44,633 nt of DNA from an uncultured Eubacteriales bacterium. GTDB taxonomy: Bacteria; Bacillota; Clostridia; Oscillospirales; Oscillospiraceae. Below the pieces are notes generated by a model that ran no database searches, had not been told where the DNA came from, and saw only the letters and a list, made by a program, of their open reading frames with translations. The stretch spans positions 1 through 44,633 of the forward strand of contig CABRZL010000010.1 in the NCBI GenBank assembly GCA_902475435.1, read 5' to 3'. Positions 22,701-28,926 of the stretch are shown piece after piece (within the stretch, counting starts at the first letter, position 1; each line of letters starts with the position of its first letter). Made by a program: the position numbers and the translations under genes.

Positions 22701-24759
22701 GCTTGTCAAAAATGGAGTCCCCACAGGGCAAACCGAGACGATGAGCACACCGGACTGGACTTGTACCTTCACCAATCTGCCCATGTATGATGAGACCGGT
22801 ACAAGTATCGAATATACCGTGGCGGAACGGGATATGGATTCTAACTATCAGGTTCAAATTACCGGCAGCATGCAAGACGGCTTTGTCGTTACCAATACGC
22901 TGACAGGCACAACGGAAGTACGCGGTACCAAGACATGGATGGACAATTCTGATGCCTATGGTACCCGTCCGGAATCGCTGTCGTTGACGCTGTATCGGCA
23001 AGTGGAAGGCGGTACGGCGGAGACAGTTGATATAGAGCCTGTGTGGGGAAACACGGATACTGACCAGTGGACTTATACCTATTCAAATCTCGATCAATAT
23101 GACGAGGAGGGAAGAATATATACTTATACCGTGGCGGAAACGGTACCAGATGGTTATACGCAGACAGCACAAAATGGATACGATATGACGAACACCGTGA
23201 CAAATACCATTGCGGTGTCTGGAGAAAAGGTGTGGCTGGATGACAGCGATGCAGAGGGACTTCGTCCCGAAGCGGTGACCGTGGTGCTCTATGCAAATGG
23301 TCAGGAGCTGACTCGTCAGACGGTTACCGGCACCGGCGACCGTTGGAGCTACAGCTTTGAAAATCTGGACGAATATGATGCGCAGGGAAAGAGAATCGAG
23401 TATACAGTTCAGGAACTGGATTCTTTGGAGCTGTATAGAAAATCAGTGGATGGGTATGAGATTACAAACCTGCTGACGGACTATGTAGATGTCACGGTTC
23501 AGAAGATTTGGCATGATGACAGTAATGCGGATGGACTGCGTCCTTCAGAAATCACCCTGGAGCTGTACGCCAATGGAGAATTGGTCAGAACGGCGCAGGT
23601 GACCGGTACAGGGGATCAGTGGACCTATACCTTTACGGCAATGCCCAAATACGATGATGCCGGGAAAAAGATTGTTTATACAGTTCAGGAAGCCAATGTG
23701 CCGGATAAATACACCGTGAGTTATGAAGATCTTGTGGTGACCAATACGGCTTCGGATCTCACTAGCGTGCCGGTGACAAAACAGTGGCTGGACAATTCCG
23801 GCGCTTATGGCACTCGGCCAGAAACCGTGACTGTGAGCCTATATGCCAATGGAGAACTGTTCCGGGAGGAACACTTCAGCGGCACAGGGGATCAATGGGA
23901 GTATGTCTTTGAGGACCTTCCCAAATATGATGGCTATGGTAAGAGAATTACGTATACGATTCAGGAGGACAGCGTGCCGGAGGGGTATGTTGTGGAGCAG
24001 GACGGAAATGTTCTGACCAATATCCTGACGGGTGTTCGGGATGTGACAGTCCAAAAGACGTGGATCGATAACAATAATGCACTTGATAGCCGTCCCGACG
24101 AAATCACTGTGCGGCTCTATGCCAATGGAGAGGAATGCGGCAGTGCAGTCATGCAGGCAAGTTCAGAAGCTTCCGGCGAGAATGGGAATACTTGGAGCTA
24201 TACCTTTGAAGACCTGCCACAATATGATGAAAACGGTGTAGAGATTGTCTATACGGTAGAAGAAGACCCAGTAGCAGGCTATATGGTTCAGTACGAGGGG
24301 CTTAACATCGAAAACACAGGGTTTGGTGGCCTGAGTATCACCAAGAAAGTCACCGGAACAGCCGGCGATGAAAAGCAGTCGTTTGCGTTTATGCTTACGT
24401 TGAGCGACAGCAATGTGAACGGAACATACGGCGATCTGGAGTTTACGGACGGTACAGCCAAATTCCAGTTGGCCCATGGCCAAACTGTAACAGTCGCTGG
24501 ACTGCCTGCCGGAATTACGTATCAGGTCACAGAGACGGATGCCAATCAAAACGGTTATGCCACTACTGCGGAATATGCTGCAGGGGAGATTCAGCCGGGC
24601 AAAGTCATCACAGTATCCTTTGAGAACCATAAGGATGCGCCGAAACTGCCCCAGACCGGACAGACAAATTGGCCGATTCCAATTCTGGGAGGCACGGGCC
24701 TGGCGCTGCTGACAGGAGGATGCATTCTCCGTCGGAAGGATAAAAAGCGTAATACATAA
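13717..24759 (+). CDS. Giant LPXTG-anchored surface protein with about 25 Cna_B-like modules
   Basis: A 3680-residue secreted, wall-sorted protein. Residues 1-29 form a signal peptide (MRTWRKR, hydrophobic core, AIAD). About 55-115 is a Pro/Thr/Ser/Glu-rich stretch with repeated TSTEP. A poorly recognised N-terminal region follows to about 420, then about 25 Cna_B-like modules to about 3535, a DUF7601/pilin-like module (GGLSITKKVTGT), and LPQTG at 3644-3648 with a hydrophobic segment and basic tail (RRKDKKR). Most modules keep a lysine in (T/V)K-x-W, an acidic residue in YxVxE and asparagine in TN, the residues that form the Lys-Asn isopeptide bond in known Cna_B domains. GGAGG precedes the ATG. 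By family knowledge it should be a long stiff adhesin or stalk. No sortase or pilin gene is nearby. The ligand is unknown. Confidence 0.95.
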   Translation: MRTWRKRTLSILLATVLAISSMPTIAIADGETINGAGYTMEQGEDAPVPASEPSDQTATSVTTEPTPSPETSPVTSTEPTPLPSTEPSPELSGVTSTEPLPEASPEPNAEPTDTSVDMSEIIAAHVAWEPKQAEQAAGETAEVTLSVSLEPENNAGVRTMKLAIRLTEEEFALLQQKSLENAGISVEQEADGSVILRVELNIEHPLLEAELEFLAEDTLKEETSVDVTDEDITVELLDDAEESVNAKTEIQCEKLTIYPLEPEVQYGDEVTLTVLWIDGGNQDSRPEVKDYLPELAFSADGGETFTALAQENLSEVGLTAMPEIQTSVSDDRWTFTVEAGVLPVWIPSSNEATSEGITLQWVLRPAEISGYQILTPKEALEAGFSENWCYFMEKSSSLAANEESAAQPPTIIPGDIKNETWNVQWLDNNNSSGIRPSTRPEGTIRFQIENGPVYELNEETMGLLGLEALPEVTYPENSSGFTLTASLPSTITVTYQSEEKEPEIKTVSWTVEFPDTVEGYVLQESEVSGTDFFYVETMDFVVTGTYHIGDIEVRLTDSNDIYRLFKLYVDEEEQGTLGDCCRDQTDFYYNLENKVGTITISDLPKYHQSGTLISYAIGMDGRRVEIADELQNQYPDDYMEIYFDNTNVPNAGTLTDKIYNGGSYVLTLKGETTFAATKLWLDSGDVENRPTGTFQLWRYRLGEGYSTAAPAKGENGNFIEIDLIPEADEQQTISFGGLEKYDSDGYRYIYVVREYLNSTTADGEDAANYEQVFGEPKESEDGIYFVDTWVDETGKIVTGTHTGSRPITGTNLYDGGTLCNRITDTVATAARKNWKAAAFGGAFQDISVELGLFVSHRGEEGWSPALNESGNQITETLTKFQTESISSETHQRSMPKYDELGHELVYEWREIGVYQGKDSTKNLLREDGTFVLYQDNRDIVYTSESELVTMENGENMTVITNSISNTVFYDVEKEWLDGVEPRDVTFDIWRTEHDGSSTRYASFTMKTDGTVELIAYAGENENVDQSNIVFDADDPYHARVLNLPELDENGIQYTYIVLERDKGLHDIERWRDEDGNYYAKLINGPGETNYIFVHKIWLDESDVVHRGQVILKVYDAETDEQIKVNGEPVEVILNATNSWYEIVNIGSAEPDSVYILETQVGDVQVTNQGVGAAATAEYNNGVHDYEVFYDPCQQQFGYYFYTVTNRRVGQEDVTANKIWKAGGEQSELQKVMEENGLKLAFQVNLVDAPNASYQVTETGVEVGLEEYSTISGFEREQNISFEEEESSYEFKGLPAYDQHGIRLHYQVREIWLNENNQEISNAELQSQYPDVYEVWKEYTASSTSAEVIEENGSGRDQLTVTYTNQRIGEKDIFWSKVWKDTYSFASGHRPDIYLDIYRVVHDAEGNPVTELYLRDYKWEQDEKDSNTLWTVTLQDVRKYDDYGYEIFYYALEKSHINVENYDYQPVQYTHDGVSIGTAEKVEDQYLGDGSAAISVPENVNVRGFGSNYALKENGTFTNTIANVVTIEGLKIWSNLPAGYSDEDLPAIQVNINRYVEENGKIVKDDGVVATVTISNWGELDNYRFEVQYEGDNRWVKQADGTWKCEPKEQSQRLLPKYDEEGRLYTYSCGEIIINSDPNSSLGDDLSGVLYTPNIANYSIINPFESPKGALSVKKFLTLPETPNEYPAVTFQLTRQYYSTSEGKWVEDTIFNAANHTVTWSSAEVKAAYEAAKTDQPTGSVTLEQTLLFENLDIYSPNGYEYQYTVTERKEYLDGYDTYCGSGDLTAEKVTAEGVSVSKLELTENQADNSGRDGFGPTSETVAVTATFKNEQPEEQQLVNLTGTKEWKDNNNQFEIRPEEITITLYRSADAQPGQDNAVAEEEVTLENGQLTWENTNTDTWTYNIKDLECYADNGMPWKYRVQETVPTGYSASNNGSVTGTLNQDETTYNMSTLTNTQQNTTVTFQKKWVNQSGAAITHDYLGLDLTVNFKLQVRTDGAATWEDASEFFKDYPGEALKDESFTRSITGKLTQTGWSGSVMSLPQYVKINGNVTKLQYRMVETSVEYADIEQTYTVEDAADGNSYTYKINPEIDNGGLFDAYYGDSGSQSSTSNIHQNKLPTVSMTVTKKWEGDENNAYGARPANGSSGWRVSFVIQRSSDGGTTWENVPNGNQSLVVSISGTDSENEKSTTVTDLPKCGVVNGNIVTYKYRAVELQVGETSPGTNNENCLLPENLNNVFHSTYDVAYSGVTFDETTQEYTAVITNTMKETITITAEKSWAVGNTTTSVTLMLQYKDSNGVWQDLRSVTLNGEADANPSKPYYENEAWKAIWTKVPEVYPGSQLNDGKTTYQVIEVPVPSGYICESTSPENMEGPWLFHNIEVVDVPVTKTWGNTNNSDRKPVEVTVGLFRIIEGGTEEAVLDDQGNQLKLTLTSGTKSFTNQPKYDKDGNAYTYYVRELTQNDNWTIVYQDKTGHGTNITNYYKTSVTGTKTWYDDNYQNRPESLTLTLYRQVSGGAREAVAGVEPQWSKEGNKWTYTYTGLPYVDNTGRTYTYSVEETVPEDYHGYQSGNNFQNTIEISIEATKVWKDAATVNSRPSQVTIELVKDGTPTGQTKTASAPTWSCTFEGLPKYDASGTLIQYTVRETSLSADYQSEVTGSMENGFTITNTLVGTTQVSGTKTWRDNSNGYETRPDDLALTLYRQIDGGEKTEVADAVPAWTKPEGSNQWTYLYTGLAKYDEEGRAYIYSVEETEPDSYEKTLRNGNDFINTLTGTTEVRGTKTWVDNSDAYDTRPDSVTLTLYRTAENKTETVQIDPVWTKEGNQWSYVYSDLPKYNSHGVEYTYTVTETESNGYVKTEAGFDITNTLTGTTEVRGTKTWLDNSNAYDTRPDSIVLTLYRHLDGQDESDKVAVTDAVPQWTEINSVTWSYEYTGLPKYNSEGVQYIYSVEEIVPEGYLQTSQNGYHITNTLKTYIVASKIWKDIDRADSRPSQVTIELVKNGVPTGQTETMSTPDWTCTFTNLPMYDETGTSIEYTVAERDMDSNYQVQITGSMQDGFVVTNTLTGTTEVRGTKTWMDNSDAYGTRPESLSLTLYRQVEGGTAETVDIEPVWGNTDTDQWTYTYSNLDQYDEEGRIYTYTVAETVPDGYTQTAQNGYDMTNTVTNTIAVSGEKVWLDDSDAEGLRPEAVTVVLYANGQELTRQTVTGTGDRWSYSFENLDEYDAQGKRIEYTVQELDSLELYRKSVDGYEITNLLTDYVDVTVQKIWHDDSNADGLRPSEITLELYANGELVRTAQVTGTGDQWTYTFTAMPKYDDAGKKIVYTVQEANVPDKYTVSYEDLVVTNTASDLTSVPVTKQWLDNSGAYGTRPETVTVSLYANGELFREEHFSGTGDQWEYVFEDLPKYDGYGKRITYTIQEDSVPEGYVVEQDGNVLTNILTGVRDVTVQKTWIDNNNALDSRPDEITVRLYANGEECGSAVMQASSEASGENGNTWSYTFEDLPQYDENGVEIVYTVEEDPVAGYMVQYEGLNIENTGFGGLSITKKVTGTAGDEKQSFAFMLTLSDSNVNGTYGDLEFTDGTAKFQLAHGQTVTVAGLPAGITYQVTETDANQNGYATTAEYAAGEIQPGKVITVSFENHKDAPKLPQTGQTNWPIPILGGTGLALLTGGCILRRKDKKRNT
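14901..14944. other. Two adjacent perfect inverted repeats inside the giant gene
   Basis: CTCCTCATTAGC-G-GCTAATGAGGAG (14901-14925, 12 bp arms) is followed immediately by TCGGCGG-CACAA-CCGCCGA (14926-14944). Read on the minus strand, the first hairpin runs into CTTTTTTCC and looks like an intrinsic terminator. Both lie in the linker (SSLAANEESAAQPPT) between the N-terminal region and the module array. Confidence 0.75.
14977..24326 (+). repeat. Array of about 25 Cna_B-like modules
   Basis: Modules begin near 14977, 15735, 16195, 16615, 16980, 17343, 17819, 18282, 18720, 19225, 19594, 20070, 20520, 20853, 21163, 21448, 21727, 22027, 22318, 22627, 22906, 23209, 23479, 23757 and 24033, each marked by K-x-W then RP...TLTLYR-like and YTVxE / TN motifs. 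The spacing is 300-760 bases in the first half and about 270-310 in the second. Three copies starting at 22024, 22312 and 22900 are nearly identical over about 75 bases. An additional degenerate module may precede the array near 14540 (VLWIDGGNQDSRP). Confidence 0.85.
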
Positions 24760-24774
24760 CAAATTGACAGTGAA

Positions 24775-24844
24775 CGGGAACTGATTTACAAATCAGTTCC
24801 CGCCCATACGGAAAACGCCTTGAGCAATTTGGCTCAAGGCGTTT
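24775..24844. terminator. Two hairpins between convergent transcription units
   Basis: The first stem CGGGAACTGATT / AATCAGTTCCCG spans 24775-24802. The second, AAACGCCTTGAGC / GCTCAAGGCGTTT (24813-24844), runs on the minus strand into TTTTCC. The second probably ends the folA transcript; the first probably protects or ends the giant-gene mRNA, although its T-tract is poor. Confidence 0.7.
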
Positions 24845-24890
24845 ATATGTTATGTGACAGACAATAAGGCGGCTTGCCGGCTGTTCGCTT

Positions 24891-25397
24891 TTATTTGGGT
24901 AGTTCCAGCGGTGTGGAGTTTACATAATCCAGGTATTGAAATCGAATGCCGTTCTCCTCCAGTATTGGTCCTTCTTTAATAATTGACCAGTTTGCAAGTT
25001 TGTCCAAATTGGGAAAGTACGTGTCTGCTTTTGGGGATAAGAGCGTCTTGGTCACATAGGCCCGGGTACAATAGGGCAGCAACGCCTCATATACCGAGGC
25101 GCCGCCGATGACGGAGACCAGATCCGTATTCCACTGCCCTAACTGTGCAAACAGAGCATCCAGATTTGGAAAAACCTCTGCGCCTTCTACTGGGATGCTG
25201 CTGGTGGAGAGAATATAATTGGTGCGGTTTTTCAGAGGCCGTCCGCCGGGAAAGGTAGATAGGGTCTTACGGCCTAAAATCACCGTTTTCCCAGTGGTGA
25301 GCTGACGGAACCGCTTGAGATCCGCAGAAATGGACACCAAAAGGTTGCCATCCTTTCCAATGCCCCAGTTTTCGCAGACGTTTACGACTAAATCCAT
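24891..25397 (-). CDS. folA: Dihydrofolate reductase
   Basis: A 168-residue protein of the usual DHFR length. NWGIGKDGNLL near residue 10 is the N-terminal substrate/NADPH loop, DLKRFRQLTTGKTVILGRKT matches the cofactor-binding strand-helix, and VIGGASVYEALLP is the conserved GG motif. It reduces dihydrofolate to tetrahydrofolate with NADPH in the cytosol, regenerating the cofactor oxidised by ThyA next door. The ATG at 25397 has GAGGTGA upstream, overlapping the end of thyA region (9-base gap). It is the last gene of a Nudix-thyA-folA operon and ends before the hairpin at 24813-24844. Confidence 0.96.
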   Translation of the reverse strand: MDLVVNVCENWGIGKDGNLLVSISADLKRFRQLTTGKTVILGRKTLSTFPGGRPLKNRTNYILSTSSIPVEGAEVFPNLDALFAQLGQWNTDLVSVIGGASVYEALLPYCTRAYVTKTLLSPKADTYFPNLDKLANWSIIKEGPILEENGIRFQYLDYVNSTPLELPK

Positions 25398-25406
25398 AAC
25401 ATCACC

Positions 25407-26237
25407 TCAGACTGCCACAGGGATCTTGTCCGAGAAAGGCGCGTATTGATATCCCTCCAGAGAAAAGCTGTCCCGGGTAAAATCATAAAAATTGGTGACG
25501 GATTCATCTATGTGGAAAGTTGGAGCTGGATATCGTGGCTGATCCAGCATCTTTTCAATGATGGGAACGTGACGGTCGTAGATGTGGGCGTCGGCAATTA
25601 CATGAACCAGTTCTCCCACTTGCAGTCCGCTGACCTGCGCCATCATATGGACCAATACGGAGTACTGTACGACGTTCCAGTTGTTGGCGGCCAACATGTC
25701 CTGGGAACGCTGGTTGAGAATTGCGTTGAGGCGGTTGCCACTGACATTGAAGGTCATGGAGTAGGCACAGGGATATAGCGCCATTTCAGATAAGTCGGCA
25801 AATGTATAAATGTTGGTGAGAATCCGACGGCTGGCAGGGTTGTGCTTGAGATCATATAGTACGCGATCTACTTGGTCCATGTCTCCCTCAGGATAGTGGT
25901 GCTTGACTCCGAGTTGATATCCGTATGCCTTGCCGATGGAGCCATTTTCATCGGCCCAGGCGTCCCAAATATGACCCCTCAAATCTTTAATGTTATTTGA
26001 CTTCTTTTGCCAGATCCAAAGCAGTTCGTCCACAGCGGTTTTCCAATACGTGCGGCGGATGGTGAGAATGGGGAATTCCTTGGAAAGGTCATAGCGGTTG
26101 ACAATTCCGAACTTCTTCACCGTATGGGCGGGCGTGCCGTCTTCCCAGCGGGGGCGGACGTCCAGATCAGTGTCCCAGACGCCGTTATCGAGAATATCCC
26201 GACAGTTTTGAATGAAAATATCGTCTGCATAGCTCAT
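25407..26237 (-). CDS. thyA: Thymidylate synthase
   Basis: A 276-residue ThyA-type enzyme that methylates dUMP to dTMP with methylene-THF, producing dihydrofolate. The nucleophile is C157 in ALYPCAYSM; the dUMP-binding block LNQRSQDMLAANNWN follows near 175-188, and IADAHIYDRHVP lies in the C-terminal part. The C-terminus ends in PVAV, like the flexible family tail. The frame is open to 26267, but I chose the ATG at 26237 (MSYADD), which has AAAGGAA 9 bases upstream; the upstream extension would overlap the Nudix gene stop. It sits 4 bases after the Nudix gene and 9 before folA, so the three are surely co-transcribed. Confidence 0.97.
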   Translation of the reverse strand: MSYADDIFIQNCRDILDNGVWDTDLDVRPRWEDGTPAHTVKKFGIVNRYDLSKEFPILTIRRTYWKTAVDELLWIWQKKSNNIKDLRGHIWDAWADENGSIGKAYGYQLGVKHHYPEGDMDQVDRVLYDLKHNPASRRILTNIYTFADLSEMALYPCAYSMTFNVSGNRLNAILNQRSQDMLAANNWNVVQYSVLVHMMAQVSGLQVGELVHVIADAHIYDRHVPIIEKMLDQPRYPAPTFHIDESVTNFYDFTRDSFSLEGYQYAPFSDKIPVAV

Positions 26238-26241
26238 TGGA

Positions 26242-26658
26242 TCAGTTCCTTTCTGTTTTATGTTCATACATTTGAATCAGGCCCACAATATGGCCCAAAT
26301 TCCCACAGCCGGCAAATTTTCCGGTATCGGAATAGTCCTGATCTGCATCCATCCAGAGCAGCGGATTTACCTCTTCCCGGAGAACTACATCGTGCAGAAG
26401 CCGGCCATAATAGACTTCCATGACGATGCCCTCTACGTAATAGATGAAGTCCATCAAATGGGCTAAACCGATGTCGTTTTCGGCAATACCGGTTTCTTCA
26501 AAGAGCTCTCGATATGCGCCTGTAAGGCCGCCCTCTCCGGACTCCAATTTACCGCCAACCAGATTGAGAAGTCCCTGATAGGGCGGCTTTTTTCTGCGGC
26601 ACAGCAAAATTTCCCGGCCATTGGGGCTGAAGACGGCGATGACATTCATGCGACGCAT
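26242..26658 (-). CDS. Nudix hydrolase, first gene of the thyA-folA operon
   Basis: A 138-residue single-domain Nudix protein. The Nudix box is complete at about residues 36-58 (GKLESGE ... YRELFEETGI), with all REx2EExG positions kept. I chose the ATG at 26658 (MRRMNVIAVFS) because AAGGAGG sits 8 bases upstream; the open frame extends to 26712 through the promoter region. The family removes a nucleoside-diphosphate moiety from many substrates. Coupling to thyA (4-base gap) makes a pyrimidine nucleotide such as dUTP or dCTP derivatives an attractive guess, but this is inference only. It differs clearly from the MutT-like protein at 2639. Confidence 0.9.
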   Translation of the reverse strand: MRRMNVIAVFSPNGREILLCRRKKPPYQGLLNLVGGKLESGEGGLTGAYRELFEETGIAENDIGLAHLMDFIYYVEGIVMEVYYGRLLHDVVLREEVNPLLWMDADQDYSDTGKFAGCGNLGHIVGLIQMYEHKTERN

Positions 26659-26683
26659 AGGAAATGCCTCCTTTTCTCTCGAC

Positions 26684-26712
26684 ATCTTATCACATTTTTT
26701 GCCGCGGCGCAA
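26684..26712 (-). promoter_or_regulatory. Candidate promoter of the Nudix-thyA-folA operon
   Basis: On the minus strand TTGCGC and TAAGAT are spaced by 17 bases, with TGTGA just before the -10. The match is moderate. Confidence 0.45.
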
Positions 26713-26738
26713 TGCAAACTGAAAGGCTGGGGCTATAC

Positions 26739-26767
26739 TTGCATTCCATAGGGGAACGGGGTATAAT
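26739..26767 (+). promoter_or_regulatory. Sigma-A type promoter of the helicase-dprA-like operon
   Basis: TTGCAT and a perfect TATAAT are separated by exactly 17 bases, about 30 bases before the helicase start and divergent from the thyA operon. Confidence 0.75.
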
Positions 26768-26798
26768 AAAAAGAATCATAAAGTAATTGAGGTTAAAC

Positions 26799-27977
26799 AT
26801 GGAGAATATTACATTTCAGGATTTACCCATCAGCGAGGAGATACAAAGAGCTTTAGAAAAAAAGGGGTATGGCTATCCGACGCAAATTCAGGCTGAAGCC
26901 ATCGGGCCTTTGATGGAGTGGAAAGATGTGATTGCAAAGGCCCCTACTGGCACCGGAAAGACATTTGCATTTGGCATACCGGTGATTGAGCATATTGATC
27001 CATCGTCGGAAGCGGTGCAGGCGGCGATATTGGCGCCCACTCGGGAGTTGGCGTTGCAAATTGGCGAGGAGCTTCGATCCTTGATGGAGTTTAAGAAGGG
27101 GATCCGTGTTGCAGTGCTCTATGGCGGGCAGCGACTGGAGACGCAGGCAAGACAGCTCCAAAAAAAGCCGCAGATCGTTGTAGCCACGCCGGGGCGGCTT
27201 ATGGACCATTACAAGCGAAAGAATATCCGTTTTGACAGCATAAAGACCGTCATTTTGGATGAGGCGGATCGCATGCTGGATATGGGGTTTTATAAGGATG
27301 TCACCGGCATCGTGGAGAAGATGAAAAACCGGACCAATATGGGGCTGTTTTCCGCCACAATCTCGCAGGAGGTTATGACGGTGAGTTGGATGTATCAGCG
27401 AGATGAGGTGGAAATTACGGTTCGTCCCCAGGAGGAGAGCCGGCCAGACATCCGGCAATACAGCGTGTCCTGCAATGAACTGGAAAAGCTTGTGACCACA
27501 ATAGAACTGTTGGATGCGTTGCATTTCGAGCGGGTGATTATTTTTTGCAATACGAAGCATATGTGCCAGCGGGTAAGCGACGATCTCCAAGGACGGGATT
27601 ATACGGTGGATTGTCTTCACGGAGATATTCGCCAGAGACAGCGGGAAAAGGTCATGCAGCAGTTCCGGGATGGGAAGCTGAATGTCCTGGTAGCAACGGA
27701 TGTGGCTTCCAGGGGTATTGACGTAGATGATGTGGATTGCGTAATGAACTATGATATCCCCGCGGAGAATGAATATTATATCCATCGGATTGGGCGGACG
27801 GGACGCGCCAGGAAGAAAGGGGTTGCGATTAGTTTGTTGGGATCTCTGTTGGATAAAGCAAAATTGGATGAGATTGCTCGATACTCGAGTTTTACTGTGA
27901 CCCCGGTGAAACTTGTAGAGGGGAAACTGGTGGAACAGGAGATTAAAACACCAGTTATTAAGAAAAAATACAGATGA
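26799..27977 (+). CDS. DEAD-box ATP-dependent RNA helicase
   Basis: A 392-residue helicase consisting of little more than the two RecA-like core domains. Q motif F6...GYPTQIQ, Walker A APTGTGKT (48-55), PTRELA, TPGRL, DEAD near 154, SAT near 185, and the C-terminal ATDVASRGIDV and HRIGRTGR (about 328) are all present. It should unwind or remodel RNA, for example in ribosome assembly, RNA decay or cold growth; the short tail (KTPVIKKKYR) gives no targeting domain. I chose the ATG at 26799, with GAGG 6 bases upstream. Its stop overlaps the start of the DprA-like gene (ATGA), so the two are coupled. Confidence 0.95.
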   Translation: MENITFQDLPISEEIQRALEKKGYGYPTQIQAEAIGPLMEWKDVIAKAPTGTGKTFAFGIPVIEHIDPSSEAVQAAILAPTRELALQIGEELRSLMEFKKGIRVAVLYGGQRLETQARQLQKKPQIVVATPGRLMDHYKRKNIRFDSIKTVILDEADRMLDMGFYKDVTGIVEKMKNRTNMGLFSATISQEVMTVSWMYQRDEVEITVRPQEESRPDIRQYSVSCNELEKLVTTIELLDALHFERVIIFCNTKHMCQRVSDDLQGRDYTVDCLHGDIRQRQREKVMQQFRDGKLNVLVATDVASRGIDVDDVDCVMNYDIPAENEYYIHRIGRTGRARKKGVAISLLGSLLDKAKLDEIARYSSFTVTPVKLVEGKLVEQEIKTPVIKKKYR

Positions 27978-28897
27978 GATTATATACAACGGCGGAAAAA
28001 TGTATGCTCTTGCTGTTTGCGCCTCTGGGCCCTGAAAAGCCGTTGAGCGTTGTGTCTTTTCGGAATATCAAACGGTCTTTGGAGGCGCTGGGGCCGGGCA
28101 AAGAGCACCCACAGGCGGAGCTGTCCAAAAAAGAACTTTTGCGTTTGGGCGTGAATGGCAAGGAAGCAACACTGATTCTGAAAAGACTTGGCAGGGAGCG
28201 CGAGTTAGAACGGCATCTAAGTGAGCTGCGGCGACTGGGGATAGTTGCGGTGACTCGTGTCAGTGCGGAATACCCCAGAAAGCTTCGCTGTACCTTGGGG
28301 GAGCAGGCACCTATGCTGCTTTACTGCAAGGGGAATCTCAGCCTGCTGGAAACGGAATGCGTATCTCTGGTGGGATCTCGTCAGCTTCGGGAGCCGGGGA
28401 GGCAGTTTGCGCGGCAGCTTGGGTGTGTTGCGGCGGAAGAGAATTATACATATGTGTCTGGCGGTGCGATCGGAGCCGACAGCGAAGGGTTTGACAGCGC
28501 CATGGCCAGCGGCGGCAACGCGGTTTTGTTTTTGGCGGATTCCCTGAAAGGGAGAATGAGGCGGCTGCATGCGCAGCTGAAAACAGGCAGATTGCTGCTG
28601 GTCAGTGAGTTCGGATACGATCAGTCGTTTTCTGTGCAGCGGGCGTATTCTCGAAACCGGTTGATCCATGCAATGGGGCAGAAAGTTTTTGTTGCACAGA
28701 CAGACTATGCAGCTGGCGGCACCTGGAACGGCGTAGTGGAGAACCTGAAAGCTGGCTGGAGTCCGGTGTACATGTGTGCTACGGAATTGAGTGACATGGG
28801 AACGCGGGGGCTTTTGGAACGAGGCTGCTATCCGGTTATGCCGGGGGAGCTTCAAAATCTGCGGCATTTAGAGCCTGACCAGATGAGTTTGTTTTAA
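27974..28897 (+). CDS. Divergent DprA/Smf-like Rossmann protein
   Basis: A 307-residue protein. After a helical N-terminal part (about 1-75) come PRKLRCTLGEQAPMLLYCKG, VSLVGSRQLREPG, YVSGGAIGADSEGFDSAMASGG and YSRNRLIHAMGQKVFVAQ, which align with the DprA pattern (GSR, SGGAxGxD, xxGG, RNRxI). DprA proteins load RecA on incoming single-stranded DNA during transformation. However, DprA genes usually stand beside topA or competence genes, whereas this one is translationally coupled to a DEAD-box helicase, and the central stretch is more divergent. No competence gene is in the window, so it could be a DprA paralogue with another nucleic-acid role. Ends at a strong terminator. Confidence 0.8.
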   Translation: MRLYTTAEKCMLLLFAPLGPEKPLSVVSFRNIKRSLEALGPGKEHPQAELSKKELLRLGVNGKEATLILKRLGRERELERHLSELRRLGIVAVTRVSAEYPRKLRCTLGEQAPMLLYCKGNLSLLETECVSLVGSRQLREPGRQFARQLGCVAAEENYTYVSGGAIGADSEGFDSAMASGGNAVLFLADSLKGRMRRLHAQLKTGRLLLVSEFGYDQSFSVQRAYSRNRLIHAMGQKVFVAQTDYAAGGTWNGVVENLKAGWSPVYMCATELSDMGTRGLLERGCYPVMPGELQNLRHLEPDQMSLF

Positions 28898-28926
28898 GCG
28901 GTACTGAAAGCAGTACCGCTTTTTTT
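28896..28926 (+). terminator. Intrinsic terminator after the DprA-like gene
   Basis: The 11-bp stem AAGCGGTACTG / CAGTACCGCTT with loop AAAG overlaps the stop codon and is followed by an unbroken run of T. Confidence 0.93.

Noticed and set aside
20416..23001. Long minus-strand open frames opposite the Cna_B modules (405 and 419 codons)
   Set aside because: These are shadows of the repetitive codon use in the giant gene; they lack ribosome sites, and the products only mirror the repeat.
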